Assembly: GCF_003289955.1 (NCBI RefSeq)
Contig: NZ_QLZR01000001.1
Span: 682,001-746,000, forward strand
Origin: Planococcus halotolerans
Lineage (GTDB): Bacteria; Bacillota; Bacilli; Bacillales_A; Planococcaceae
Length of the DNA: 64,000 bases
Direction: 5' to 3'
Part shown: positions 1 to 9,070 of the stretch, piece after piece
Layout: each line of letters begins with the position of its first letter
Numbering within the stretch: position 1 is the first letter of the stretch
Program-made: the position numbers and the translations under genes
The notes under the pieces: generated by a model
Database searches by the model: none
Seen by the model: the letters and a program-made list of their open reading frames with translations, nothing else
What the model was told of the DNA's origin: nothing

Positions 1-671
1 GAAGGCCAGCCACGATTGAAGTTCGTTTTATGCATCGGGAGGGCCATTACATCTGGATGGAAGTTTCGCCTACTCCCGTTTTGGAAAAGGGAGAAGTGAA
101 ACAGGTATTTACAATATCCAGAAATATCACGGAGCGAAGAAGGCTTCAGGAGAAAGTGGAAAGAATGGCATTTTACGACCATCTAACCGGCATACCAAAC
201 CGCCGGACTTTTGATGACAAGCTGAAAAAAGCATTCAACCGGGCAAAATCGTCGGGCAAAAAAGCAGCTGTCTTAATGCTCGATGGCCATAAATTCAAGC
301 AAATAAACGATCAATACGGCCATGATGCTGGAGATGCTGTCATTAGGGAAATGGCACTTCGTTTACAATCCTGCGTTCATCCGATGGGAACAGCCGCCCG
401 TTTAGGCGGAGATGAAATGGGCGTTGTCCTGCCCGCCATCGACTCATTGGAAGCAGCCGAAGACATAGCAAAAAAAATACTGGATTCGTATGAAACACCA
501 TTACGTTTCAATGGATTCGACATCAAGATAGGAGCCGGCATCGGCATCTCGCTCTACCCCGACCATTCCACAGATGAAAGACAGCTGATTAAGTTCGCGG
601 ATCTGGCTTTGTATGAAGCGAAGAAGATGGGCCGGAATACGTATAAGGTTTATGAGCCGGATTGTATGTAG
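1..671 (+). CDS. PAS-GGDEF diguanylate cyclase-like protein, 5' end missing
   Basis: The open frame enters from the left edge, so the N-terminus lies outside. The first ~40 residues look like the end of a PAS/PAC module (HREGHYIWMEVSPTP, then ISRNITERRRLQ). A GGDEF domain of about 165 residues fills the rest, with the usual DHLTGIPNRR entry. Such domains make cyclic di-GMP from two GTP. Two signature residues differ: the metal-loop motif reads LDGHKFKQIND where DLDxFKxIND is usual, keeping the first Asp but not the second, and the active loop reads GGDEM instead of GGDEF. The metal-binding Asp and Glu remain, so activity is possible but not assured. A terminator follows 40 bp downstream. Confidence 0.9.
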   Translation, partial: RPATIEVRFMHREGHYIWMEVSPTPVLEKGEVKQVFTISRNITERRRLQEKVERMAFYDHLTGIPNRRTFDDKLKKAFNRAKSSGKKAAVLMLDGHKFKQINDQYGHDAGDAVIREMALRLQSCVHPMGTAARLGGDEMGVVLPAIDSLEAAEDIAKKILDSYETPLRFNGFDIKIGAGIGISLYPDHSTDERQLIKFADLALYEAKKMGRNTYKVYEPDCM

Positions 672-710
672 TTTCGCGGATGAAAAAGTTTCAAAGACAG
701 TATCAAGATG

Positions 711-759
711 AAAAGAGCCTGGAAGAAAGCCGTTTAGCGGTCTTCTTTCAGGCTCTTTT
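711..759 (+). terminator. Intrinsic terminator after the GGDEF gene
   Basis: Long inverted repeat AAAAGAGCCTG ... CAGGCTCTTTT with an additional paired inner segment. It sits 40 bp after the GGDEF stop and can also serve the convergent small gene. Confidence 0.8.
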
Positions 760-789
760 GATGGTTTATTGCTTCCCAAAGTCTTTCTT

Positions 790-987
790 TCACCTTATAA
801 AGTTCGCTAATACAGGCATTAGTATTAGGATAAGTACACTTTGGATAAACGTTAAAATAATATCCTTCTTCCAGCTATTGTTCTTGGGATAGCGATTGGC
901 CAGCCTTTGCAGCACAAAAAATAGAATCCACCAAGATAGCAGCGTATAAATGACCGAACTGAAACTTCCATACATTTCATTATACAT
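790..987 (-). CDS. Small two-helix membrane protein
   Basis: I do not recognise this protein of about 65 residues. It has two hydrophobic stretches (TLLSWWILFFVLQRL and ILTFIQSVLILILMPVLANFI) separated by a basic loop, so it is probably a two-pass membrane protein. A GGAGG lies 12 bases before the ATG at 987. A GTG at 999 is in frame but overlaps that GGAGG, so the ATG is preferred. It converges on the GGDEF gene. Confidence 0.6.
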   Translation of the reverse strand: MYNEMYGSFSSVIYTLLSWWILFFVLQRLANRYPKNNSWKKDIILTFIQSVLILILMPVLANFIR

Positions 988-1024
988 TTTATAGCTCACC
1001 CTCCATTATATGCCCCTCTTTGAT

Positions 1025-2575
1025 TCATTGGACTTCTGCACTCGCATTTGCCCGAACCTGCTTCCTGTCCAGCTTTCCAACGTCTGTATACATGAGTTCC
1101 CTAACAAAAACGATTTCCCGCGGTATCTGGAATCCCGCCAACTGTGTTTGCAGCCAACTCGAAAGCTCCCCTTTCGTCAGGGTTTTATCAGAATGAAGCT
1201 GTACGAATGCTTTCAGAATCTGGCCGCTGCAGATATCTTCTACTCCAATTACCGCCGCATCTTCTACACATGGATGATTGGTTATGGCACACTCGATTTC
1301 CAGTGGATAGATATTATTGCCCGCTGAAATGATTAAATCGTCTGTCCGCCCGCACAGGAAATAATAGCTATTCCGATCCCGATAGCCGATATCGCCTGTC
1401 TTAATCCAACGGCTCGCACTGTTTCTCATCGACCACTTATTACGAATACAGAACTCACCGATATTGCCCGGCTTCACTTTCTTTCCTTCTGCTACTACCT
1501 GAAATCGCCCTCCGGCAATCACTTTTCCGAGCGTGTTGGAATGATGTTTCAAATCTTCAGGTGCAGCGATGATATTCAATCCTGCTTCCGAAGTTCCATA
1601 TAAATTGTATAAAACATCCCCCAGATGGTGGTTCACTTCCTCTACCAGAGCCGGATTCAGTTTCGCACCACCTGACGCAATGCAGGCAAGAGACTGGAGT
1701 TCTTCACTATTGTGTTTCAGCATTTTATGAATCATCAGAGGAACGACTGTGACTACTTCGACTTGATGAAGCCGAATCAGATTGCATGCGCTTCTCACAT
1801 CAAAACTGTCCTGAATGACCACTTTCTTGCCCAGTGCAAAAAACGCCAGCAGTACTGCAATGCCGTAACCATGGTAGATCGGCGTCGCAATATAAGCGGT
1901 GCTGTATTTCGGTAAATGCAGACGGTTCAGTAAAGCCGCGAACGGATGAAGAAAATTGAACAGGGACGGCCGGTGAACCACTTGTTTTGGTTTTCCAGTG
2001 GTACCGCCGGTCAACAACACGATTTTGCCGATGGAAGACGGCGGCAGTTTTTGATTTCCGCCCGGAACCATTCCAGCCAACATACTTATTGATGCTTTAT
2101 TGTCCTGGTAACTGACGATTTTTGGATTCCGGTAAAGAGATCCTTCAATCACATCGCTGAATTCCTCGTCATAAATCAGGAAGTCGAAATTTTGCTCTTC
2201 CACCAGCCGGTTGAATTGCAGCCGGCTCATGGAACTGTTCAGCAGGTATAAATCCGCTCCCAAACGTGAAGCAGCAAAAATCCCCTGCACTAAAGAAGCA
2301 TGATTTCTACAGAAAAAAGCCACTTTCCGGCCTTTTCCAATTTCATAACGTTCTGCCAGATGATGGACAAGATTTTCGCACCGTTCCTGCAGCTGCTGAT
2401 AACTGAGATTTTCCCGGCTATCCACCAAAGCTGTTTGCGTGCCTCCCGCTCTTTCAGTCAATGTAAATAAAAGCATCAGGTTGACACCGTTTTGCCGGAT
2501 GGCCGATCCCAGACGAGCAATCTTCGAAGGTGACAGAAAATCGAGCTGGGACAATATTTTCAGTAAGTTAAACAT
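1025..2575 (-). CDS. AMP-forming acyl-CoA ligase
   Basis: ANL-superfamily adenylating enzyme of about 516 residues. It would activate a carboxylic acid, probably a fatty acid, to the acyl-AMP and then the CoA thioester. Visible motifs are the phosphate-binding loop LTGGTTGKPK, the YGTSEAG motif, the TGD motif, the hinge region GRTDDLIISAGNNIYP and the C-terminal catalytic lysine in GKLDRKQ. The gene overlaps the upstream SDR gene by a few bases, so the two are translated together. Starts at 2587 (GTG) and 2575 (ATG) are both possible; the GTG sits only 2 bases from the AAGGAG, so 2575 is chosen. The substrate cannot be read from sequence. Confidence 0.9.
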   Translation of the reverse strand: MFNLLKILSQLDFLSPSKIARLGSAIRQNGVNLMLLFTLTERAGGTQTALVDSRENLSYQQLQERCENLVHHLAERYEIGKGRKVAFFCRNHASLVQGIFAASRLGADLYLLNSSMSRLQFNRLVEEQNFDFLIYDEEFSDVIEGSLYRNPKIVSYQDNKASISMLAGMVPGGNQKLPPSSIGKIVLLTGGTTGKPKQVVHRPSLFNFLHPFAALLNRLHLPKYSTAYIATPIYHGYGIAVLLAFFALGKKVVIQDSFDVRSACNLIRLHQVEVVTVVPLMIHKMLKHNSEELQSLACIASGGAKLNPALVEEVNHHLGDVLYNLYGTSEAGLNIIAAPEDLKHHSNTLGKVIAGGRFQVVAEGKKVKPGNIGEFCIRNKWSMRNSASRWIKTGDIGYRDRNSYYFLCGRTDDLIISAGNNIYPLEIECAITNHPCVEDAAVIGVEDICSGQILKAFVQLHSDKTLTKGELSSWLQTQLAGFQIPREIVFVRELMYTDVGKLDRKQVRANASAEVQ

Positions 2576-3428
2576 TGCCTCTCTCACGCTCCTTCACCCT
2601 TAACAAGCGCGGGATCACAAACGACAGCGGTGCTCTAAAGGCAACAGAAGCCCATTGTCCGAAAATCAGCCACCACGGCTTATAAACTTTCCGTTTCGAA
2701 TAAAGTGCGCCGCCTATAATTTCAGCCACGTGAACCGGCGACATGGCCGGAGCTTTCCGGTAGGCCACGGTCGGTTCGATCATGGGCGTCCTCACCAGCG
2801 GCAGATAAATCGAGGTGGTGGAAATGTTATTGATTTTCAATTCCGGCTCTGCTGAACGGAACCATGTATCAAAAGCCGTTTTCGATGCCTGATAGGCAGC
2901 CCAATAGGGAACAGGCAGAAGCAAGGCATTGATGGTGGAAATATTGACGATATGCCCGTTCTTTTTCGCAAGCAACGGAATGAGCGACAGCAATAATTGA
3001 ACTGGAGCAAAATAGTTGATCGCCATAGTACGCGTAAAATCATGGTAACGGTCCAATGACTCGGCAATCGGACGGTTAATGGAAATTCCCGCGTTGCTGA
3101 TGAAGACATCCAGTCCTTCCGGTAACTCATGGAGAAACGCCAGCAAGTCACTTACCTCTTTTTCACTTCGCAAGTCTGCCGAAAACACGGTGACCTGGGC
3201 TGAACTCTTTTCAATCTCTTCTTTTATAAGGTTCAGATTTTCTTCACGGCGCGCCACTAAAATCATATGTACAGTTGTATTGGCCAATAGATACGCGACC
3301 TCTTTGCCGATGCCCGAACTTGCACCGGTTATTAAAATGGTCTTTCCATCTAATTCGTCTTTCATCCTTGAGAAATTGAATGATGGAGAATGGAAAAGTG
3401 TTCGCTCCAATAAAGTGTAATTATGCAT
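2568..3428 (-). CDS. Short-chain dehydrogenase/reductase paired with the acyl-CoA ligase
   Basis: Classical SDR of 286 residues with the Rossmann motif TGASSGIG, the NAG motif, a serine in NISTINA and the catalytic YQASK. The tail (KPWWLIFGQWASVAFRAPLSFVIPRLL) is hydrophobic and basic, as in membrane-associated lipid reductases, so a lipid substrate is plausible. The ATG at 3428 has AAGGTG eight bases upstream. The internal Met before the Rossmann strand has no usable binding site. The pair with the acyl-CoA ligase suggests activation plus oxidation or reduction of a fatty acyl or isoprenoid compound; this is inference. Confidence 0.88.
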   Translation of the reverse strand: MHNYTLLERTLFHSPSFNFSRMKDELDGKTILITGASSGIGKEVAYLLANTTVHMILVARREENLNLIKEEIEKSSAQVTVFSADLRSEKEVSDLLAFLHELPEGLDVFISNAGISINRPIAESLDRYHDFTRTMAINYFAPVQLLLSLIPLLAKKNGHIVNISTINALLLPVPYWAAYQASKTAFDTWFRSAEPELKINNISTTSIYLPLVRTPMIEPTVAYRKAPAMSPVHVAEIIGGALYSKRKVYKPWWLIFGQWASVAFRAPLSFVIPRLLRVKERERGNV

Positions 3429-3568
3429 CCAGTCAGCACCTTCTTATGAAATGGCAAATCTATATCAAGAATTTTCCGACTCTTCTTTTTATAAATTTTA
3501 ACATTTAACCACATTATTGGAATAGGGTTTATGAGAAGTGGAGAGAAAAATTTCAATTAAAACGATTA

Positions 3569-4330
3569 CTAAAGTGGCAGTTCTGTCAGCCGGTAGTCCA
3601 ATTGCATCTCAGCGTACCATTCGTTCAAACCGGTCCACAGCTCTTCACAAAAACGGTAAAGCTTTTCCGCGTCCGGCAACTCGCCTTCCTGCATGAAATC
3701 CAGAAGTTCTTTGTAGCCGGAAGGGATCGATTTCATTTCCAGCGACTCTTCAAGCGTCTTTGCTCTCGTGCTGTAATACGTTTTATTGGCGAGCCCAATC
3801 AGCTTGGCTGTTTGCCAGAGCAAGTCGCGCGCGCCTGTGGAAAGATAATTTAAATTGCCGCCGCTGTAATTATTCCGTATTTTCCCGACGGTTTCGTACG
3901 GCTCCCAGATCATAAATTCTTTCATGATATGGCGCCTTGCATCGTCTGAGATTTCCAGCGGAAGATTTTTGACCTGCTCAAACAATTCAGTCGGATCGTG
4001 AATCGGAAGCACATGAATGAAAGCCCCCGCCTTAATGGCCCAGGAATCATCCACTTCTTCTGCCTCTTTAAGGAAGGTACTCTTGTCGTTTGCGGTTAAT
4101 TCGATTTTGAATTTATCATAGACGAATTCAAGGGTCTCCACCTTGCTGCCATCTTTCGTAATGACATGCATCTCGATGTCCGAATACGGTCCGTCCGTCT
4201 CGAGCGCGATGGAACCATAGACACCGATGGCAAGAATATCGTCGCCGTGGGCAGCGAGCAACCGGTCTTTTAGAGTGTTAATCATTTCAAACCTTTCTTT
4301 TCTGGTAGTGGGAGCTGGGTACGTGAGCAT
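3569..4330 (-). CDS. Aminoglycoside nucleotidyltransferase ANT(4')-like
   Basis: Protein of 253 residues whose length and motifs follow staphylococcal kanamycin nucleotidyltransferase (AadD/ANT(4')). The nucleotide-binding block GVYGSIALETDGPYSDIEM at residues 36-54 is almost the family signature, and the C-terminal half keeps the family pattern (PSGYKELLDFMQEGELPDAEKL). Known members transfer AMP to the 4'-hydroxyl of kanamycin, neomycin or tobramycin. GGAGG lies seven bases before the ATG. No mobile element is near, so this is a chromosomal homologue whose resistance activity is unproven. Confidence 0.82.
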   Translation of the reverse strand: MLTYPAPTTRKERFEMINTLKDRLLAAHGDDILAIGVYGSIALETDGPYSDIEMHVITKDGSKVETLEFVYDKFKIELTANDKSTFLKEAEEVDDSWAIKAGAFIHVLPIHDPTELFEQVKNLPLEISDDARRHIMKEFMIWEPYETVGKIRNNYSGGNLNYLSTGARDLLWQTAKLIGLANKTYYSTRAKTLEESLEMKSIPSGYKELLDFMQEGELPDAEKLYRFCEELWTGLNEWYAEMQLDYRLTELPL

Positions 4331-4392
4331 GGTGGGACCTCCGATTTTCTATGTATAGACAAAATAATTTCAGTATCTTGACCTGTTTCAAG

Positions 4393-5226
4393 TTAAAGCG
4401 TCTCTTCCACAAACTCCTTGAACTTACTTTCTTCTTCCGAAAAAGGATTATGATTGCTTTCTTCGAAAACCGTGAATCTGGCACCTGGAATTAAATCAGC
4501 AATTTCCTCTCCAAACTTTAGTGGGCATTGCGCATCATATTTTCCGGAGTAAATGTAACTTGGAATGCGAATTTCTTTCAGTTCTTCTCTGATATCGTAT
4601 GTAGGGTATTCATTTTTAATGAAATAATTCAAACGCGGACCGACTGTTTTACCGCTGTTCGGCTTCTTCATCGATTCTTTTAATTTCTCTTCTGATCGAT
4701 AAGACATCAATGCCCATTCATAACCAATCTCTTTACGCACTTCAATAGGAGTTGTCGGATCATTTAACAAATCCATTATTTCAACGATCCGATTAAAATG
4801 GGGGTTCTTCCTGCAATAGATGCTGTTTTCGTCTTTTCCGTATTCATAGCTGGCTGCAGCTCCCCCTGCAATTATTTTCGTTAAGGATGACTGATTATTG
4901 ACTGCGTATTTTAATGCCAGCATGCCCCCTGTAGAATGTCCCGCGAAAGCCCATTTTTCGTATTTCAGCGCTTTTCTGATAGCCTCGAGATCTTTCACTG
5001 TTTCATTCATGCTGTATTCTTCCGGAATGGCAGCTTTAACAGACCGACCTGCTCCGCGAAGGTTAATCAGATAGACACGATAATCATCTGTAAAAGAGGC
5101 AGCCATCGAATTTCCCTTCTGATTAAATTCACTGTACAAATGCGTAACAGCTAATGGTTCCCCTTCACCTTTTTCGAAGATTTCAAAGTTCCCTCTTTCT
5201 GTTTCGAGCAATTTTTCATTCCACAT
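4393..5226 (-). CDS. Alpha/beta hydrolase
   Basis: Alpha/beta-fold hydrolase of 277 residues without signal peptide. The nucleophile elbow is GHSTGG (serine), the acid is the Asp in SGKYDAQCP and the base is the His in ESNHNP, so the triad is complete. The oxyanion region INLRGAGRS resembles proline iminopeptidase or haloperoxidase-like enzymes. The substrate is unknown. It starts 80 bp beyond the end of the next membrane protein gene and may be co-transcribed with it. Confidence 0.88.
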   Translation of the reverse strand: MWNEKLLETERGNFEIFEKGEGEPLAVTHLYSEFNQKGNSMAASFTDDYRVYLINLRGAGRSVKAAIPEEYSMNETVKDLEAIRKALKYEKWAFAGHSTGGMLALKYAVNNQSSLTKIIAGGAAASYEYGKDENSIYCRKNPHFNRIVEIMDLLNDPTTPIEVRKEIGYEWALMSYRSEEKLKESMKKPNSGKTVGPRLNYFIKNEYPTYDIREELKEIRIPSYIYSGKYDAQCPLKFGEEIADLIPGARFTVFEESNHNPFSEEESKFKEFVEETL

Positions 5227-5306
5227 ACTCAGCGCCTGCTTTCTGATTTTTTACAGCTGCATAATCCTCCTGCTGTTGGACATTGTCCTCGGATGTTTTT
5301 ATATCT

Positions 5307-6074
5307 TCACTTATCATAAGGCGGCATATCGCCTTCTTCCTCCCGAAGGATTGAACTATTACGATCGACTTCATACGACATCATCCACGAATCGTCCACT
5401 CTGCCTTTTTGCCATTCTTCCGTAAAAATTACCATATAAGTCTCTTCATCCATTTTTTCGACCGCTGTTATTCTTTTAACCTGATAACCCTCAATCTCGC
5501 CTTGCCATGTGCCCACTTCTTCCGGGAACCGGTCGATTGAAGTCCCGCTGTCGCTGGTGGCAAATTCGACTGCCTGCTCAGCTGTATGGGCCGGCAAGGA
5601 TGGTGAAGCGAAGTGGTAATAACCCCAGAGCAATGCGAAAGCCACAAACGGCGTGATGAAAAGTGCTTTATTTCCTTTATCAAGCTGCCACCTTTTCAGC
5701 AGCCATTTATCGATGATTCCAAAAAGCATCGCCACGAGAATCCCTGCGATGATAAAGTTCCAAACAGGGAAAACCAGCCCGATTGCCGACCCAAAAGCAC
5801 CGAGTATCAATACATATAACCAATCTGCCCGTTCAAACCATTTTCGCTGTAATATCTCGGCGACGAAAGATACGATATTTCCATAGACCAGCACAAAGAA
5901 CCCGATATAGAAAAAGTATATCAATGTCATGGCGTAGAATTCAGTTCCCTGATAGTAGACAGTTTTATCAGCCATAGTGATATTCCAACTGCACCATGCC
6001 ATGGAAAATATAAACGGGGCAAGGAATGTGGCCGCCAGTTTTCGTGCAACTCGTCTCCCTCTGCTCTCCCTCAT
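5307..6074 (-). CDS. Membrane protein with soluble C-terminal domain
   Basis: Unrecognised protein of about 255 residues with four hydrophobic segments in the first 165 residues and a C-terminal soluble domain of about 90 residues rich in acidic and aromatic residues. An AGGAG lies three bases before the first of two adjacent ATGs and six before the second, so the second (6074) is chosen. No catalytic motif is visible. Confidence 0.75.
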   Translation of the reverse strand: MRESRGRRVARKLAATFLAPFIFSMAWCSWNITMADKTVYYQGTEFYAMTLIYFFYIGFFVLVYGNIVSFVAEILQRKWFERADWLYVLILGAFGSAIGLVFPVWNFIIAGILVAMLFGIIDKWLLKRWQLDKGNKALFITPFVAFALLWGYYHFASPSLPAHTAEQAVEFATSDSGTSIDRFPEEVGTWQGEIEGYQVKRITAVEKMDEETYMVIFTEEWQKGRVDDSWMMSYEVDRNSSILREEEGDMPPYDK

Positions 6075-6255
6075 CATCGACTCCTACTTTCTGCAAGCAA
6101 GCTCGTCTCATATCTTTTTCTCCTTAATATAGATACGTTTGAAAAATCTGAAAGTTCCTTTTCTATAAGTTTAGCTTTCTTTGACCGCTTACATGATAAA
6201 TTCTTTCATTTTCTGTCCCCTGTTTTTGATTTACAGCAGCCCTATATCAAATAAA

Positions 6256-6284
6256 GAGAAGAGGCTTTTTATCAGCCTCTTCTC
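6256..6284 (-). terminator. Terminator of the membrane-anchored MBL gene
   Basis: Ten-base-pair stem GAGAAGAGGC / GCCTCTTCTC with a nine-base loop and T/A-rich flanks, 30 bp beyond the stop of the minus-strand gene. Confidence 0.8.
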
Positions 6285-6313
6285 TCCCGTTATATTTATT
6301 GAAATTATTCCAT

Positions 6314-7468
6314 TCACTTCCACCATTCCGAAACCGGATCAGACGACTCGCCGTCCATCGGAACCGTTTCACCGATTTGCGGAGCGATGAGGTCGACTTC
6401 CTGTTTCTCTGCGGCTTGTATTGCCCGCTCTATCGGTTCCGACCAACTGTGACGTGCAAGCGTAAAGCCTCCCCAATGCGTCAGCATCATCTGCTCGGCC
6501 TGCAAATCGATGCTCGCCTGTACGGATTCTTCCGGGATCATATGGGAATCGGGCCAGCGTTCGTCATATTGTCCGCCTTCTATCAAAGCGATGTCGAACG
6601 GGCCGTATTGGTCGGCGATTTCCTTGAAATGCGTGTCGTATCCTCCGTCTCCACTGATGTAGAAGCGTGTTTGTTCCCCCAGAATGACCCACCCGCCCCA
6701 CAGCGTCGAGCCATGGTTCAGGATGCCTCTGCCGGAGAAATGTTTGGCGGGCGTCAATGCGACGTCCAACCCCTCGAATTCAGTTTCGTCCCACCAGTTC
6801 ATTTCCGTAATGTCCTCTTCCGGAATGCCCCAGCCGACCAAGTGATTGCCGACACCGTACGGCACAATAAAGTGAGCGACTTTGCTCTTAAGCCTTTTTA
6901 TGGACTCATAATCCAGATGATCGTAATGGTCATGCGTGATGAAAACCGCATCGATTGGCGGCATTTCTTCTATAAGATACAGTAAATCTTCACTGTAGCG
7001 TTTCGGCCCGATGAATGAAACCGGCGAAGCCGTAGGACCGAGCATCGGATCCACAAGAATTTTCTTATTGTCTATGCTGAGAATAAATGCTGAATGGCCT
7101 AGCCAGGTCAGACTGTCTTCATTACTGTTGATTCTATCCCAATCAATTGCAGCAACAGGCAACTCGTCTGGCGGTCTTCTTTCTTCATCCGTTGATTCTG
7201 AATACGGAATTCCGGAAATTCGATCAATGCCGGCATCCACCTCTTCTGATGGCTGAAAGAAGAATTTGCCGTCTGCATAATTATCGAATGTCTCATATAT
7301 TTCTTTTTGCTCCTTGCTCGGATTGCTGCCAAAAGTCGGCGACAGATTGATAAACACGATGATTCCCGCTGCCAATACAACAATCAGGATCAATAAATAT
7401 TTCAGGATTTTCTTGATTATTCTCCATTTCCCCTTAGGTGTGTCTTGGTGCTTTTTGAAATTCGACAT
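6314..7468 (-). CDS. Membrane-anchored metallo-beta-lactamase-fold hydrolase
   Basis: Protein of 384 residues with an N-terminal transmembrane anchor (about residues 20-42) followed by an MBL-fold domain of the UlaG/NAPE-PLD-like type. The metal site motif HDHYDH lies at about residues 179-184, followed by HFSGRG, a central SGDGGYD and a late THWGGF histidine. Related proteins hydrolyse phosphodiester or lactone bonds; the substrate here is unknown. The frame is open further upstream, but GAGGG five bases before the ATG at 7468 and the typical basic-then-hydrophobic N-terminus fix the start. Confidence 0.87.
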   Translation of the reverse strand: MSNFKKHQDTPKGKWRIIKKILKYLLILIVVLAAGIIVFINLSPTFGSNPSKEQKEIYETFDNYADGKFFFQPSEEVDAGIDRISGIPYSESTDEERRPPDELPVAAIDWDRINSNEDSLTWLGHSAFILSIDNKKILVDPMLGPTASPVSFIGPKRYSEDLLYLIEEMPPIDAVFITHDHYDHLDYESIKRLKSKVAHFIVPYGVGNHLVGWGIPEEDITEMNWWDETEFEGLDVALTPAKHFSGRGILNHGSTLWGGWVILGEQTRFYISGDGGYDTHFKEIADQYGPFDIALIEGGQYDERWPDSHMIPEESVQASIDLQAEQMMLTHWGGFTLARHSWSEPIERAIQAAEKQEVDLIAPQIGETVPMDGESSDPVSEWWK

Positions 7469-7691
7469 TTGATCCCTCGCCTTAATGCTGTATTTACATT
7501 TCTTGAATGGTTTCTTTAAACTTACTTTCAGTATAACGATATTTTTGGCTGGATAGGACTTCTTTGTTCCAGTCATGTCCCGGCGCCTCAATCTTTGATG
7601 GAATTCAAACGATTTTGCGTTCCTGACTCCTATAATGAACTCCGATATATTCTTCCACTTTCTAACTTCCTCACAAGGGCAATATATGAAC

Positions 7692-7751
7692 AAGGCTTCG
7701 CGGACGCGAAGCCTTCCTTAAGGGATTGGAGTTTTTCGCACGGCGAAAAAC
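7692..7751 (+). repeat. Two-hairpin intergenic element, copy H1
   Basis: Two adjacent hairpins: AAGGCTTCGC-GGAC-GCGAAGCCTT (7692-7715) and GTTTTTCGC-ACG-GCGAAAAAC (7731-7751), the second followed by ATCCGCT and a G/T-rich stretch. The same two-hairpin layout with changed but still paired bases occurs at 38920-38979. Array A1 follows 158 bp downstream. The copy lies between divergent genes, so it is not simply the terminator of a neighbour. Confidence 0.75.
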
Positions 7752-7909
7752 ATCCGCTGTTGCTCTTGAACTTCGGGTGTGGGGAATATATTGGGTGGAA
7801 ATAGTGATTGCGGCACGGAATACAGCGATAAATTTCCATGAAATAGTGTTTTCGGCGAAGAATAACTGAAATGCGGGCTGAAGCAGGGGGCGAAAATAAG
7901 CATCCGGGA

Positions 7910-8029
7910 TTCTATGAGCGGTTATTGACGTTCTATGATCACTTATTGGATTCTATGATCACTTATTCGATTCTATGATCACTTATTCGATTCTATGATC
8001 ACTCAACGGATTCTATGATCACTCGGCTG
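7910..8029 (+). repeat. Helically phased array A1, six units, 20-21 bp period
   Basis: The word TTCTATGATCACTTATT recurs with starts at 7910, 7931, 7951, 7971, 7991 and 8011, so the period is 21 bp once and then exactly 20 bp. The first unit has diverged (TTCTATGAGCGG). It lies between divergent genes and about 120 bp upstream of the MBL-fold gene at 8152. Apart from this array and H1 I see no further gene in 7469-8151. Confidence 0.9.
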
Positions 8030-8151
8030 GTCAGGGCAGAAAAAAGATTTCAGAATTTCACTTAATTTGAAATCGTATGTATTTTTGTGATTCAGTAAGT
8101 TACGCTTAAGTCACTTATTCATTATTAATTTGAATATAAGGAGGAAAGTTT

Positions 8152-8964
8152 GTGATTTTCAAGAAGCAAGCGGAATTAGGCGATCGAAATGGGGTTTCCT
8201 ATTTGAACGGCAAAGTGCAGTTTCAGGGCGTATCTTTGAATGTGTACAGCTATTTGGTTGATGGCGTCCTGATCGATAGCGGCGCGCAGTCGCTGCATAA
8301 GTTTTTCGAGGCTTTTATTGATCAAGCTGATTTTGATCAGGTTATGCTTACCCATTATCACGAAGACCATACGGGGTGTGCCGCGTATATTGAAAAGAAT
8401 AAAGATGTTCCAATCTATTTAAATCAAAAAACGATTGCCTCTTGTGCGCAGCCTGCAGATTACCCGCTGTACCGGAAACTTTTTTGGGGGAAAAGGAAGC
8501 CGTTTCACGCAGAGGCCATGCCTGAAACGTTCCAATCCCGGACTGCCACATGGGACGTAATCGATACGCCGGGACACGCATATGACCATAAAGCTTTTTT
8601 AAATCGGGATACCGGCCAACTGTTCACGGGTGATTTATTCGTGAGCGAACGCACTAAAGTCGTGCTGGCAGAAGAACATGTTCCGGACATCATCAAATCA
8701 CTGGAACGGGTATTGAAATACGATTTCCAGGATGTATTTTGCAGCCACGCGGGATTTGTAGGGAACGGGCGCAGCGCACTGGAACGGAAAAGGGATAATC
8801 TGCTGTCGCTGCAGCAGCAGGTTCAGGAATTACAAAAAGAAGGCGATAGCGCCGAAGCTATTCGTAATAAGCTGTTTCCTCAAAAATACCCGATCATCAA
8901 ATTTTCAGGCGGAGAATGGGATTCCCTGCACATCGTGACCTCAATCATGCGTGAAGCGCAGTAA
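8152..8964 (+). CDS. MBL-fold metallo-hydrolase
   Basis: Cytosolic MBL-fold protein of 270 residues, GTG start with AAGGAGG about eight bases upstream. The metal motif HYHEDH is at residues 68-73, then DTPGHAYDH with the third metal histidine, FTGDLF with the bridging aspartate and CSHAGF with the last histidine, so a dinuclear zinc site is complete. The C-terminal part is helical (LLSLQQQVQELQKEG). This is the glyoxalase II/hydrolase-like group; substrate unknown. Confidence 0.87.
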   Translation: MIFKKQAELGDRNGVSYLNGKVQFQGVSLNVYSYLVDGVLIDSGAQSLHKFFEAFIDQADFDQVMLTHYHEDHTGCAAYIEKNKDVPIYLNQKTIASCAQPADYPLYRKLFWGKRKPFHAEAMPETFQSRTATWDVIDTPGHAYDHKAFLNRDTGQLFTGDLFVSERTKVVLAEEHVPDIIKSLERVLKYDFQDVFCSHAGFVGNGRSALERKRDNLLSLQQQVQELQKEGDSAEAIRNKLFPQKYPIIKFSGGEWDSLHIVTSIMREAQ

Positions 8965-8994
8965 AATACACTAAAAACATATTTCCAAAGCAAA

Positions 8995-9026
8995 AGGGAA
9001 GGATTCCATCGATGGAATCCTTCCCT
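8995..9026. terminator. Bidirectional terminator between convergent genes
   Basis: Perfect 32-bp palindrome made of AGGGAAGGATTCCATC and its reverse complement. It sits between the stop of the plus-strand MBL gene and the stop of the minus-strand VOC gene. Confidence 0.75.
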
Positions 9027-9070
9027 GTTACTTCATACATTGATGTTCTATTTAACAGTAATCATTAAAT

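Noticed and set aside
3569-4330. Resistance cassette or transposon cargo
   Set aside because: No insertion sequence, integron site or composition break around the ANT(4')-like gene; neighbours are ordinary housekeeping-type genes.
6299-6985. Plus-strand open frame of 228 codons
   Set aside because: It is antisense to the membrane-anchored MBL gene, which carries the metal-binding motifs; no ribosome binding site.
8995-9026. Operator for a dimeric regulator
   Set aside because: The perfect 32-bp palindrome lies between the stops of convergent genes, where a bidirectional terminator is the simpler explanation.
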